From Chloroflexota bacterium (GTDB lineage Bacteria; Chloroflexota; FW602-bin22; JAMCYS01), in assembly GCA_021847625.1 (NCBI GenBank), contig JAJZQK010000236.1:1-6073 (forward strand): a stretch of 6,073 bases of DNA, written 5' to 3'. Position numbers and translations under genes: made by a program. Each line of letters starts with the position of its first letter. The first letter of the stretch is position 1. Under the pieces are notes generated by a model. The model was not told the origin of the DNA. It did no database searches and worked only from the letters and a program-made list of their open reading frames with translations. This document shows positions 1-5,702 of the stretch, in pieces.

Positions 1-113
1 GTCACATCGGCATTGGCCGTCGTGAGCCCGACCGCCACCCGCAGGCCCTCCTCGTTGTTCGTGATCTGGTCCAGCGGCCGGCGCAGTACGGCCAGCAGGT
101 TGCGCTCAATCAA
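1..113 (-). CDS. DsrE/DsrF-like sulfur-relay protein, N-terminal fragment (cut by window edge)
   Basis: Reading leftward from a TTG at 113-111, the frame stays open to the window edge and gives 37 codons. The start of the product reads MIERNLLAVLRRPL, followed by an acidic stretch (NNEEG) and LRVAVGL. This resembles the N-terminus of DsrF/TusC-type members of the DsrE superfamily: a first beta strand, an 'RRP' loop, then a helix ending in xRxAxGL. Its start overlaps the end of the upstream DsrE gene by 8 bases (106-113), which suggests translational coupling. An AGGG lies about 9 bases before the TTG; a second in-frame TTG sits two codons upstream (119-117), so the exact start is uncertain. 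With its neighbour it could form a two-subunit DsrE/DsrF-type sulfur carrier. Family assignment rests on a short fragment and is moderate; the function is inferred. Confidence 0.6.
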   Translation of the reverse strand, partial: MIERNLLAVLRRPLDQITNNEEGLRVAVGLTTANADV

Positions 114-402
114 GGGCAATCACCCTATTGGCGTCATGCACAGCTTCTGCCCAGTCGAGTTGTCCACCCCAGCGGACCCCGGCAACCGGTGTCACGCCCC
201 GCTGGCGGGCACTGTGGGCACAGGCGGCCATACGCACGCCAACCTGTTGCAGAGAAGACAGCGAGGCGGCCGCCGTCACGCCGTCCGCATTGAAGAAAAG
301 GAAGACGTCGTGACCTCGGCCGGCTGCCGCCGCGGCGAGCCCCTTAGCCGTGCGGGCGTTGTCGCTCTCCGGACCGGACGCGAGAAGGATCGCCAAACGC
401 AA
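106..402 (-). CDS. DsrE-family protein, probable sulfur carrier/relay subunit
   Basis: A small cytoplasmic protein of 98 residues. It opens with a hydrophobic strand (MRLAILLASG), then SDNARTAKGLAAAAAGRGHDV and a second strand VFLFFNADGV, the usual beta-alpha-beta opening of DsrE/TusD proteins. Cys61 in AACAHSARQRGV lies where DsrE and TusD carry their persulfide-bearing cysteine (a Cys-x(2)-Ser/Cys-Ala-x-x-Arg-Gly loop). The family moves sulfane sulfur between TusA-like carriers and other acceptors. The start is a TTG, chosen because GAGGT sits 7 bases upstream and no ATG or GTG exists before the in-frame stop at 462-460. It follows the TusA gene by 86 bases and overlaps the next DsrE-like gene, so it belongs to the minus-strand sulfur cluster. 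The physiological acceptor is unknown. Confidence 0.75.
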   Translation of the reverse strand: MRLAILLASGPESDNARTAKGLAAAAAGRGHDVFLFFNADGVTAAASLSSLQQVGVRMAACAHSARQRGVTPVAGVRWGGQLDWAEAVHDANRVIALD

Positions 403-458
403 TGGGCCAACCTCACGAGCAATGGCAGGGCAAGCCGGCCTTGTTAGATTGATTAACG

Positions 459-467
459 ATTATAGCA
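459..467 (-). promoter_or_regulatory. Possible internal promoter: extended -10 element before the DsrE gene
   Basis: On the minus strand the 86-base gap between the TusA and DsrE genes contains TGCTATAAT, a perfect extended -10 (TGn followed by TATAAT). There is no convincing -35: the hexamer 17 bases upstream is GGCTAC. Extended -10 promoters can work without one, so this could give extra transcription of the two DsrE-family genes, but a single 9-base match in an A/T-rich spacer may be chance. Confidence 0.3.
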
Positions 468-488
468 TAGCCAAGCCCGGGGTAGCCT

Positions 489-734
489 TCAGCCCCGCCG
501 GATGAGCACCGTCCACTGGTTATCCTCGGTCTGCACCACGCCCAGCACCCGATGGCCCTCGTTACGGGCGGACCGGGGGACGCTCTCCACCGCCTCGGCG
601 AAGTCGAGGATAACCCGCAGCACCTGGCCGGGCGCCATGCCTTCTAGCGCCAGTTTGGTTTTGACGAAGGTCAACGGGCAGACCTCGCCCGTCAAATCCA
701 ATTCTCGATCCCACCTTGTGACGGTACCTGGCAT
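489..734 (-). CDS. TusA-family sulfurtransferase (sulfur carrier)
   Basis: A typical full-length TusA/SirA-fold protein of 81 residues. The signature is DLTGEVCPLTFVKTKLALEGM: Cys19-Pro20 at the start of the first helix followed by Lys-x-Lys, where Cys19 carries the persulfide. The later stretch AVESVPRSARNEGHRVL matches the usual 'VPRsxxxxGHxv' second half. Such proteins are cytosolic carriers that accept sulfur from a cysteine desulfurase or rhodanese and pass it on to tRNA thiolation, molybdenum cofactor synthesis or sulfur oxidation/reduction pathways. The ATG is preceded by GAGGGG about 5 bases upstream. It begins 9 bases after the stop of the MoeB-like gene, so the two are surely co-transcribed. 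Its partner DsrE-type genes follow downstream. The family call is firm; the pathway is not determined by the sequence. Confidence 0.9.
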   Translation of the reverse strand: MPGTVTRWDRELDLTGEVCPLTFVKTKLALEGMAPGQVLRVILDFAEAVESVPRSARNEGHRVLGVVQTEDNQWTVLIRRG

Positions 735-743
735 AAGTCCCCT

Positions 744-1613
744 CTAGCGACCGGTCGCTGCCGCTCCCAGCCCGCAGAAAGCCTCGTAGTCGATCAGCTC
801 GGCGACGCTAGGCCGGTCGCCGCAAACCGAGCACTCCGGGTCGCGTACGTAGCTCAGTTCGCGAAACTCCGTCGACAGACCGTCGAGCGCGAGCAGGCGG
901 CCGGCCAGCGTCTGACCCTTGCCCAGGAGGATCTTCAGGACCTCCATCGCCTGGATGGTCCCGATCACGCCGGGCAGCGCGCCCAGGACGCCCCCCTCCG
1001 CGCAACTTGGTATCATACCCGGTTCGGGCGGCCTAGGAAACAGGCAGCGGTAGCAGCCCTGTCCGGGAGCGAAAACGGATACCTGGCCGTCGAAGCGGTA
1101 AACGGCACCGTACACCAGCGGTTTGCCGAGCAGCACGCAGGCGTCGTTGACCAGGTAACACGTGGGGAAGTTGTCGCTGGCATCCACCACGACGTCGTAG
1201 CCGGCGATTACGCCCAGGGCGTTGGCCGAAGTCAAGCGCTCGGCGTAGGGCATGGCGACGACGTCCGGGTTGAGCAGTCGCGCCGCCTCGGCCGCAACCT
1301 CGGCTTTGGCGCGGCCCACGTCGGCGGTGCGGTGGACGACCTGGCGCTGCAGGTTGCTCAGTTCAACCACGTCGCTGTCGACGATGCCGAGCCTTCCCAC
1401 GCCGGCCGCGGCCAGGTACAAGACGAGCGGGGAGCCCAGGCCGCCTGCGCCGACAATCAGCACCTTGCCATCGAGGAGACTTCGCTGGCCAATCCCGCCG
1501 ATCTCAGGCAGCACAATGTGGCGGCTATACCGCTGCATCTGGTCCTCGTCGAAGGTCCGCGCGGGACGCTCGGCAGGCGTTGCCTGTTGGCGGGTAGATG
1601 ACTTCTTGTCCAT
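744..1613 (-). CDS. ThiF/MoeB/HesA-family sulfur-carrier adenylyltransferase
   Basis: E1-like enzyme of 289 residues that would use ATP to adenylate the C-terminal glycine of a ubiquitin-like sulfur carrier (MoaD, ThiS or CysO type). Visible features: YSRHIVLPEIGGIGQ at 29-43; nucleotide loop GAGGLG at 55-60; the Asp-rich strand IVDSDVVELSNLQRQ at 77-91; zinc pairs Cys187/Cys190 and Cys261/Cys264; and PSCAEGGVLGALPGVIG with Cys204. There is no C-terminal rhodanese domain, so it is MoeB-like rather than MoeZ-like. The ATG at 1613 was chosen because AAGGA lies 5 bases upstream and MoeB homology starts soon after; the frame stays open to 1931, but that extension crosses the divergent promoter and has no family similarity. 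Oddity: Arg of the usual DNxxxR motif is Cys152 (codon at 1160-1158). First gene of the sulfur cluster with TusA. No carrier gene is present in the window. Confidence 0.88.
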   Translation of the reverse strand: MDKKSSTRQQATPAERPARTFDEDQMQRYSRHIVLPEIGGIGQRSLLDGKVLIVGAGGLGSPLVLYLAAAGVGRLGIVDSDVVELSNLQRQVVHRTADVGRAKAEVAAEAARLLNPDVVAMPYAERLTSANALGVIAGYDVVVDASDNFPTCYLVNDACVLLGKPLVYGAVYRFDGQVSVFAPGQGCYRCLFPRPPEPGMIPSCAEGGVLGALPGVIGTIQAMEVLKILLGKGQTLAGRLLALDGLSTEFRELSYVRDPECSVCGDRPSVAELIDYEAFCGLGAAATGR

Positions 1614-1779
1614 GGTGTTCCTTGCCTCCCGGGATTGACCTACGACCGACCTGGCGTCCGCAGCTGCGGGTGATTTGCGCCGGGACCAACCGCACCAGCT
1701 AAAGCGGGTGCAGGTTCTGTTCCCCCTTTCATGGCAAGGACGACTTTGGTTCGCTCGTCCAATTTGCCCGCCGAAGGTG

Positions 1780-1807
1780 TTGACAAAGCCCTTGTACGGC
1801 ATATAAT
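1780..1807 (+). promoter_or_regulatory. Strong sigma-70-type promoter for the response regulator-rex operon
   Basis: TTGACA at 1780-1785 and TATAAT at 1802-1807 are both perfect consensus hexamers, separated by 16 bases. Transcription would begin near 1814, inside the operator palindrome, leaving a leader of roughly 65 bases before the ATG at 1879. A consensus promoter with a repressor site on its start point is what one expects of a gene kept off until the repressor lets go. Confidence 0.88.
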
Positions 1808-1808
1808 C

Positions 1809-1828
1809 ATTGTGAACTAGTTCACAAT
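1809..1828. promoter_or_regulatory. Rex operator, perfect palindrome on the transcription start
   Basis: ATTGTGAACTAGTTCACAAT is its own reverse complement over all 20 bases. Its core, TTGTGAA-4 bases-TTCACAA, is the established Rex binding consensus. It starts one base after the -10 hexamer, so bound Rex would block RNA polymerase. A rex gene lies second in the operon it precedes, so negative autoregulation relieved by NADH is the natural reading. Binding itself is inferred from the match. Confidence 0.92.
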
Positions 1829-1878
1829 CGTATCCTGGACGGGCAGGGCGTGATCCCCCGCGGTGAAAGGAGCGGGCG

Positions 1879-2271
1879 ATGTCTGGCAAGATTCTGGTCG
1901 TCGACGATGACGTGGACTTCATCGAAACCACCCGCGCCGCCTTGGAGGCGGAGGGTTACACGGTCCTCGCCGCCAGCGACAGCAACCAGGGGCCGCAGGT
2001 GGCGCGCGCCGAGAGGCCGAACTTGGTGATTCTCGACGTGATGATGTCGTGGGCGCTAGGCGGATTGCGGATGAGCGCGGACTTGCACGAAGACCCCGCC
2101 CTAGCCAAGGTGCCCGTGATCATGGTCTCGTCCATCGCCAGCACGGAGTACGCGGGCACCTTTCCCACGGACCAACCGCTGCACGTCGACGAGTTCATTA
2201 GTAAGCCAATGAAGTCGGCTGAACTCGCGGCGCGCGTCAAGAATCTGTTGGCTGGCCGTTTGGGGGCCTAG
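1879..2271 (+). CDS. Single-domain response regulator (CheY-like receiver)
   Basis: A protein of 130 residues that consists only of a receiver domain. Acid pocket Asp9-Asp10-Asp11 follows KILVV; the phosphoryl acceptor is Asp53 in LVILDVMM; Ser84/Ser85 fill the Thr/Ser switch position; Lys109 is the conserved lysine in SKP. Between the switch residue and Lys109 the loop is longer than in CheY (ASTEYAGTFPTDQPLHVDEF), a feature shared with the broken receiver at 5274-5675, to which it is clearly related. There is no DNA-binding or enzymatic output, so it would act by protein contact or as a phosphorelay intermediate, most simply with the sensor kinase at 3213. The ATG has AAAGGAG 6 bases upstream. 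It is the first gene after the Rex-controlled promoter, with rex 54 bases downstream. Confidence 0.9.
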   Translation: MSGKILVVDDDVDFIETTRAALEAEGYTVLAASDSNQGPQVARAERPNLVILDVMMSWALGGLRMSADLHEDPALAKVPVIMVSSIASTEYAGTFPTDQPLHVDEFISKPMKSAELAARVKNLLAGRLGA

Positions 2272-2288
2272 ATACGGACGAACCTAGC

Positions 2289-2309
2289 GCCCGCCGCTAA
2301 TCGGCGGGC
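2289..2309 (+). other. Intercistronic hairpin just upstream of the rex ribosome binding site
   Basis: An 8-base perfect stem, GCCCGCCG paired with CGGCGGGC, closes a 5-base loop (CTAAT). It ends two bases before the rex Shine-Dalgarno region (AGGAGAGAGG, 2311-2320). No T-tract follows, so it is not a standard intrinsic terminator. It could stabilise or separate the two messages or tune rex translation; that role is inference. Confidence 0.5.
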
Positions 2310-2325
2310 CAGGAGAGAGGCAGCG

Positions 2326-3027
2326 TTGGCGGCAAGCGTGGTCCCCGACGAAACCGTCGGGCGCCTGGTGACCTACGTAGACTACCTTGAGCGCCTGCTC
2401 GACCAGGAAGTGGCCACCGTCTCATCACGTGAGCTGGCCGCCGCGGCCGGGGTGAACGCCGCCCAGGTGCGCAAGGATTTCTCCTACCTCGTGCCCTACC
2501 GGCTCGGCTACTTCGGCACTCCCGGCGTGGGCTATGAGGTGCGGCGGTTACTCTACCAGCTGACTCGCTTTCTCGGCGTTACCCACGAGCGCCGGGTCGT
2601 GCTGGTCGGCTACGGCAGTCTCGGCGCGGCGCTGGCCCGCTACCGGGGCTTCGCCGCCCGGAACTTCAACATGGTGGCGGTCTTTGACGTCGATCCAGCC
2701 AAGATCGGCAAGAAAGTGGACGGAGCCCTGGTGCACGGTATCGACCGACTGGGCGAGGTGCTGGCGCAGACGGGAGCCGAGATCGCCATCCTGGCTACTC
2801 CCGCGTCCAGCGCCCAGTCCGTGGCCGAGAAGCTGGCACAGGCGGGCATCCGGGCTATTCTCAACTTCGCCCCCGTGGTCTTGAGCCTACCGCGGGGGGT
2901 GACGGTTCGGCAAGTCGACCTTTCCCGGGAGATGCAGTTGCTCGCATTTCGGGCGATGCAGGACGGCGAGTCCGCGCGAGCCCATCATGATTCGTTGCCG
3001 GAGGAGGAACGGCAGCGCGAGCCTTGA
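2326..3027 (+). CDS. rex: Redox-sensing transcriptional repressor Rex
   Basis: A homodimeric repressor of 233 residues that binds operators when NAD+ is high and leaves when NADH rises. The N-terminal winged helix spans about 1-75, with SSRELAAAAGVNAAQVRKD as the recognition region. The Rossmann domain follows: VVLVGYGSLGAALA (92-105) with the Gly95-x-Gly97-x-x-Gly100 loop, and Asp121 in VFDVDP for the adenine ribose. The last part (NFAPVVLSLPRGVTVRQVDL, then the helix REMQLLAFRA) is the domain-swapped C-terminal helix region. The wing is unusual: after QVRKD the residues to GVGY number 19 instead of the usual 14 or so, and the common KR before GVGY is TP. TTG at 2326 is taken as the start because the purine-rich AGGAGAGAGG precedes it; GTG at 2338 is the alternative. 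Matching operators occur at 1809-1828 and 3045-3062, supporting autoregulation and control of the next operon. Confidence 0.95.
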   Translation: MAASVVPDETVGRLVTYVDYLERLLDQEVATVSSRELAAAAGVNAAQVRKDFSYLVPYRLGYFGTPGVGYEVRRLLYQLTRFLGVTHERRVVLVGYGSLGAALARYRGFAARNFNMVAVFDVDPAKIGKKVDGALVHGIDRLGEVLAQTGAEIAILATPASSAQSVAEKLAQAGIRAILNFAPVVLSLPRGVTVRQVDLSREMQLLAFRAMQDGESARAHHDSLPEEERQREP

Positions 3028-3044
3028 TCTTTGTTTGCCCTGAC

Positions 3045-3062
3045 TTGTGAACACAGTCACAA
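3045..3062. promoter_or_regulatory. Second Rex-type operator upstream of the sensor kinase gene
   Basis: TTGTGAACACAGTCACAA matches the Rex consensus TTGTGAA-4 bases-TTCACAA with one mismatch (G for T at 3056). It lies 18 bases after the rex stop and about 150 bases before the kinase ATG. No convincing -35/-10 pair was found around it, so the promoter it controls is not located. The 185-base gap (3028-3212) also holds a GC-rich short inverted repeat (3161-3179, GGGAG/CTCCC) in the probable leader. The site makes the hydrogenase-like sensor a likely Rex target. Confidence 0.78.
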
Positions 3063-3212
3063 ATGGGCGAGCGTTCTCACCATCTGCCGCATACCCATTA
3101 CGCGCCCCGGGGAGCGTTCTAGGGATTGTGACGCTTGTCTCTGATTAGGCCGAGGGTCGGGGGAGCGGAGAAGCCTCCCGGCCCGTTCCCCGGAGAAGGG
3201 CAGAACGGTCGG

Positions 3213-5246
3213 ATGTCTGGTCTGGTCACCACGATCAAGGACAAATGCCGGCGGTGCTACTCCTGCGTGCGTAACTGTCCAGCCAGGGCAATCAAAGTCG
3301 AGGATGGACAGGCCATAGTAATTGACGGCCGCTGTGTCGGCTGCGGCAACTGTACCCGTGTCTGCGCGCAATCGGCGAAAGAGGTACGCAGCGGCATCGA
3401 GGACGCCGCGACCTACCTTGACGACGAAGCCAACTACGTCGTCGCTGGCCTAGCGCCCTCGTTTCCCGCCGCCTTCCCGGAGCTCCGGGCGGGCCAGGTC
3501 GTCGCTGCCATCCGCGCCCTCGGCTTTGACGAGGTAATGGAGGTTGCCTTCGGCGCGGAGCTCGTTGGCAACGCCTACGCGGAGCTGTTTCGCCGGGACG
3601 GACGACGGGCGTTGATCAGCACCGCCTGCCCGGCAGTGGTGGCATACGTGCAGAAACACGCGCCTTCTCTGGTCGAGAACCTGGCTCCGGTGGTCTCGCC
3701 AATGGCAGCGTTGGCCAGAGTTGTCAAGGAACGCTATCACCCCAGCGCCCGTTTCGTCTTCGTCGGGCCCTGCATTGCCAAGAAGGCCGAGATGAATGAG
3801 CCGGGGGTCGCCGACTATGTGGACGCCGTGTTGACGTTTCGCGAGCTGCGTGACATGTGGTCGTCCGGTGCGGTCGACCCTTCGCTGCTGGCCGATGACG
3901 ATTTCGATGGTCCTCGGGCGGGGTTGGGCCGTATCTTCCCCGTGCCGGGCGGCCTTCTCAAGACGGCGGCGCTCTCTGCCGACGTAATGGAGACTGAGAT
4001 TCTGGTAGCAGAGGGCAAAGACACGACGGTCGAGCTGCTGAGGGAAATGGCGGAGGGAAAGGTCGACGTGCGCCTGCTGGACGTGCTCTTCTGCGAGGGT
4101 TGTATCGCCGGCCCCCGGGTGCAAAACGACCTGAGCCTCACGGCGCGACGCAAGTTGGTGGTCGATTTTGCCAGAGCCCGCTCGCCTGCCGAACGGCAAG
4201 CGGCCGCGCAGTACCAGCTGGAATACGCCGATCTGGACCTCTCCCGCCACTTTGATGCCCATCCTGCCCCCGGATTGTCGCTGCCGTCGGAGGCGGACAT
4301 CGAGAAGGCCCTGCGGCGGACGAACAAGCTGAGGCCCAAGGATGAGCTGAACTGCGGCGCCTGTGGCTACGCCAGCTGCCGGGAGAAGGCCATCGCCGTC
4401 TGCCAGGGGCTGGCCGAGGCTGAGATGTGCCTGCCCTTCCTGATCGAGCAGATGGAGGCCAACTTCCTCGAACTATCGCGGATGCACCGAGAGCTGCAGG
4501 AGACACAGGCCCAATTGATTCAGTCCGAGAAGCTAGCGTCGATGGGCCAGCTGGCGGCCGGTGTGGCGCACGAAGTCAATAACCCGCTCGGCACCATCCT
4601 GCTCTGTTCTCACATGCTGCTGCGCGGCGGAACGCCCGACTCCGAAAGGATACCGGCGCTGCGGATGGTCATAGACGAGGCCACGCGCTGTCGCACGATA
4701 GTGTCGGGTCTCCTCAACTTTGCCCGGCAGGGCAAACTCAACCTGCGGGAAGTCCAACTGAACGACGTGCTGCGCGATAGCCTGGCCCTGGTGGAGAAAC
4801 AGCCGTCGTTTGCACAGGTGACTATAGACTTATCTCTTGACCCAATGCTACCCATAATCGAGGCCGACCCCAGTCAGCTCAAAGACGTGTTCATCAACAT
4901 CGTCGTCAATGCTGCCGAGGCCATGCCTGGCGGTGGTAGGTTGACCGTTACGACGGTTCCGGTGGGCTGCGAGTCCGTGGAGGTCTCCATCGCCGATACC
5001 GGCTGCGGCATACCCGAGGAGAATCTGAGCAAGGTCTTCCAGCCGTTCTTCACGACCAAACAAATAGGGCAGGGCACGGGCCTGGGTCTGGCGATCGCCT
5101 ACGGCATCGTCAAGATGCACAAGGGACAGATCAGCGTGCAGAGCCACCTGGAGAGGGGCACCAGGTTCACCGTAACTCTGCCCTGTCGCATAACACCCCC
5201 CGACGACTGGGTTGGCGCGGGCATACTCGGCCGGCCACTGCCCTGA
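3213..5246 (+). CDS. Sensory [FeFe]-hydrogenase-like histidine kinase
   Basis: Soluble sensor kinase, 677 residues, no membrane segment. Residues 1-56 are a two-[4Fe-4S] ferredoxin (Cys12, 15, 18, 22 and Cys41, 44, 47, 51). Residues about 75-345 are the [FeFe]-hydrogenase large-subunit fold: STACP (Cys139), GPCIAKKAE (Cys187) and FCEGCIAGP (Cys294, Cys297). Residues 381-406 form a further Fe-S domain (Cys381, 384, 389, 406). A short helical linker leads directly to HisKA with His453 in [10 protein letters not shown], then the ATPase with N-box [15 protein letters not shown] and GTGLGL. There is no PAS domain. The first motif has Ala where catalytic hydrogenases have the proton-relay Cys, as in sensory HydS-type proteins, so it probably senses H2 or electron-carrier redox state. 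ATG 3213 is preferred to the open TTG at 3135, whose 26 added residues are low in complexity; GGAGAAGGG lies 12 bases before it. It probably phosphorylates the adjacent receivers. Confidence 0.9.
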   Translation: MSGLVTTIKDKCRRCYSCVRNCPARAIKVEDGQAIVIDGRCVGCGNCTRVCAQSAKEVRSGIEDAATYLDDEANYVVAGLAPSFPAAFPELRAGQVVAAIRALGFDEVMEVAFGAELVGNAYAELFRRDGRRALISTACPAVVAYVQKHAPSLVENLAPVVSPMAALARVVKERYHPSARFVFVGPCIAKKAEMNEPGVADYVDAVLTFRELRDMWSSGAVDPSLLADDDFDGPRAGLGRIFPVPGGLLKTAALSADVMETEILVAEGKDTTVELLREMAEGKVDVRLLDVLFCEGCIAGPRVQNDLSLTARRKLVVDFARARSPAERQAAAQYQLEYADLDLSRHFDAHPAPGLSLPSEADIEKALRRTNKLRPKDELNCGACGYASCREKAIAVCQGLAEAEMCLPFLIEQMEANFLELSRMHRELQETQAQLIQSEKLASMGQLAAGVAHEVNNPLGTILLCSHMLLRGGTPDSERIPALRMVIDEATRCRTIVSGLLNFARQGKLNLREVQLNDVLRDSLALVEKQPSFAQVTIDLSLDPMLPIIEADPSQLKDVFINIVVNAAEAMPGGGRLTVTTVPVGCESVEVSIADTGCGIPEENLSKVFQPFFTTKQIGQGTGLGLAIAYGIVKMHKGQISVQSHLERGTRFTVTLPCRITPPDDWVGAGILGRPLP

Positions 5247-5273
5247 ACTGGAGGTGGAGGACTGAGCGCCAGT

Positions 5274-5675
5274 GTGGGCACGAAGAAGGTGCTGATCATC
5301 GACGACGACGTGGATTTGCTGGAAACCAGCGAGGCAACGCTGGCGAGCGCGGGCTACAGCGTGACGACGGCCAAGAGCGCTGAAGAGGGTCTCGCGGTGG
5401 CCTGAGATGCCAAACCCGATGTGGTCCTGCTTGATCTCATGCTGGAAAAGCCGGATGCCGGTTTCACGGTTGCCTACCAACTCCGCCGACAGCCCGACTT
5501 GCAGCAGGTGCCTATCCTCTTGGTGACTGCTGCGGCGCGCGACACTGGTTTCCGATTCAACCTGGACAGCCCGGAGGACAGGCGCTGGATCAAGGTCGAC
5601 CGCATTCTCAACAAACCGCTGACGCGCAACGATTTGCTCGCCAGAGTGGCCGAGGCGATATCGGGTCCCGAGTAG
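5274..5675 (+). pseudogene. Response regulator receiver interrupted by an in-frame TGA
   Basis: From GTG 5274 the frame encodes VGTKKVLIIDDDVDLLETSE and continues to EEGLAVA, then meets TGA at 5403-5405 (codon 44). The same frame goes on with DAKPDVVLLDLM and ends at TAG 5673-5675. Read through the stop, this is a complete single-domain receiver of 133 positions: acid pocket Asp10-12, acceptor Asp54, switch Thr in LLVTAAA, and Lys in NKP. The TGA aligns with Arg43 of the receiver at 1879, so one C-to-T change in a CGA codon explains it. Neither fragment alone holds both the acid pocket and the acceptor. GGAGG lies 13 bases before the GTG, an over-long spacing. It follows the kinase by 27 bases and was presumably its cognate regulator. 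Alternatives are a sequencing error or, less likely, readthrough; selenocysteine is unlikely. Confidence 0.8.
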
Positions 5676-5702
5676 GTTCTCTGTCCCGCAAGGAGGCTGG
5701 CT

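Larger units (their letters stand above)
1614..1878. other. Divergent control region between the sulfur cluster and the RR-Rex operon
   Basis: A non-coding stretch of 265 bases between the two divergently oriented genes. Its right third holds the plus-strand promoter and the Rex operator listed separately. The left part forms a leader of up to about 200 bases for the MoeB-like gene; it includes a short perfect palindrome CCGCAGCTGCGG (1658-1669). No known riboswitch motif was recognised. A minus-strand promoter was not clearly identified: the best candidate, TTGTGA with TATATG 16 bases downstream, would overlap the operator itself. Confidence 0.7.

Noticed and set aside
13..447. Plus-strand frame of 144 codons opposite the DsrE genes
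   Set aside because: Shadow of two minus-strand genes that have recognisable family motifs and ribosome sites.
472..500. Intrinsic terminator after the TusA gene
   Set aside because: CGGGG and CCCCG can pair around the TusA stop, but the stem is only 5 bp with a 10-base loop and no T-tract follows.
1658..1669. CCGCAGCTGCGG palindrome as a regulator site
   Set aside because: It is short, occurs once, and matches no operator I recognise; it may be chance in GC-rich DNA.
1614..1931. Long N-terminal extension of the MoeB-like protein
   Set aside because: The open frame runs through the divergent promoter, the Rex operator and the start of the opposite gene, and has no family-like sequence. The ATG at 1613 has a good ribosome site.
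3135..3212. Sensor kinase starting at the TTG at 3135
   Set aside because: The added 26 residues are Pro/Gly-rich and lie before the point where ferredoxin-domain homology begins. Only a weak AGGG precedes the TTG. The ATG at 3213 fits the family, though its ribosome site is 12 bases away, so this remains a weak alternative.
3057..3371. Minus-strand frame of 104 codons across the kinase leader and ferredoxin region
   Set aside because: It is antisense to a well-supported ferredoxin domain and its product resembles no family I know.
3450..4262. Minus-strand frame of 270 codons inside the kinase gene
   Set aside because: Composition-driven shadow of the GC-rich plus-strand gene; Arg/Gly/His-rich product without recognisable motifs.
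5403..5405. Selenocysteine or a recoded TGA in the second receiver
   Set aside because: No clear SECIS-like hairpin was seen just downstream, the position is not a catalytic one, and the paralogue has Arg there. Other genes here end normally at TGA, so a general code change is also excluded.
4848..5480. Minus-strand frame of 210 codons over the kinase ATPase domain and the broken receiver
   Set aside because: It is antisense to the conserved N-box, DTGCGI and GTGLGL motifs and has no coherent domain of its own.
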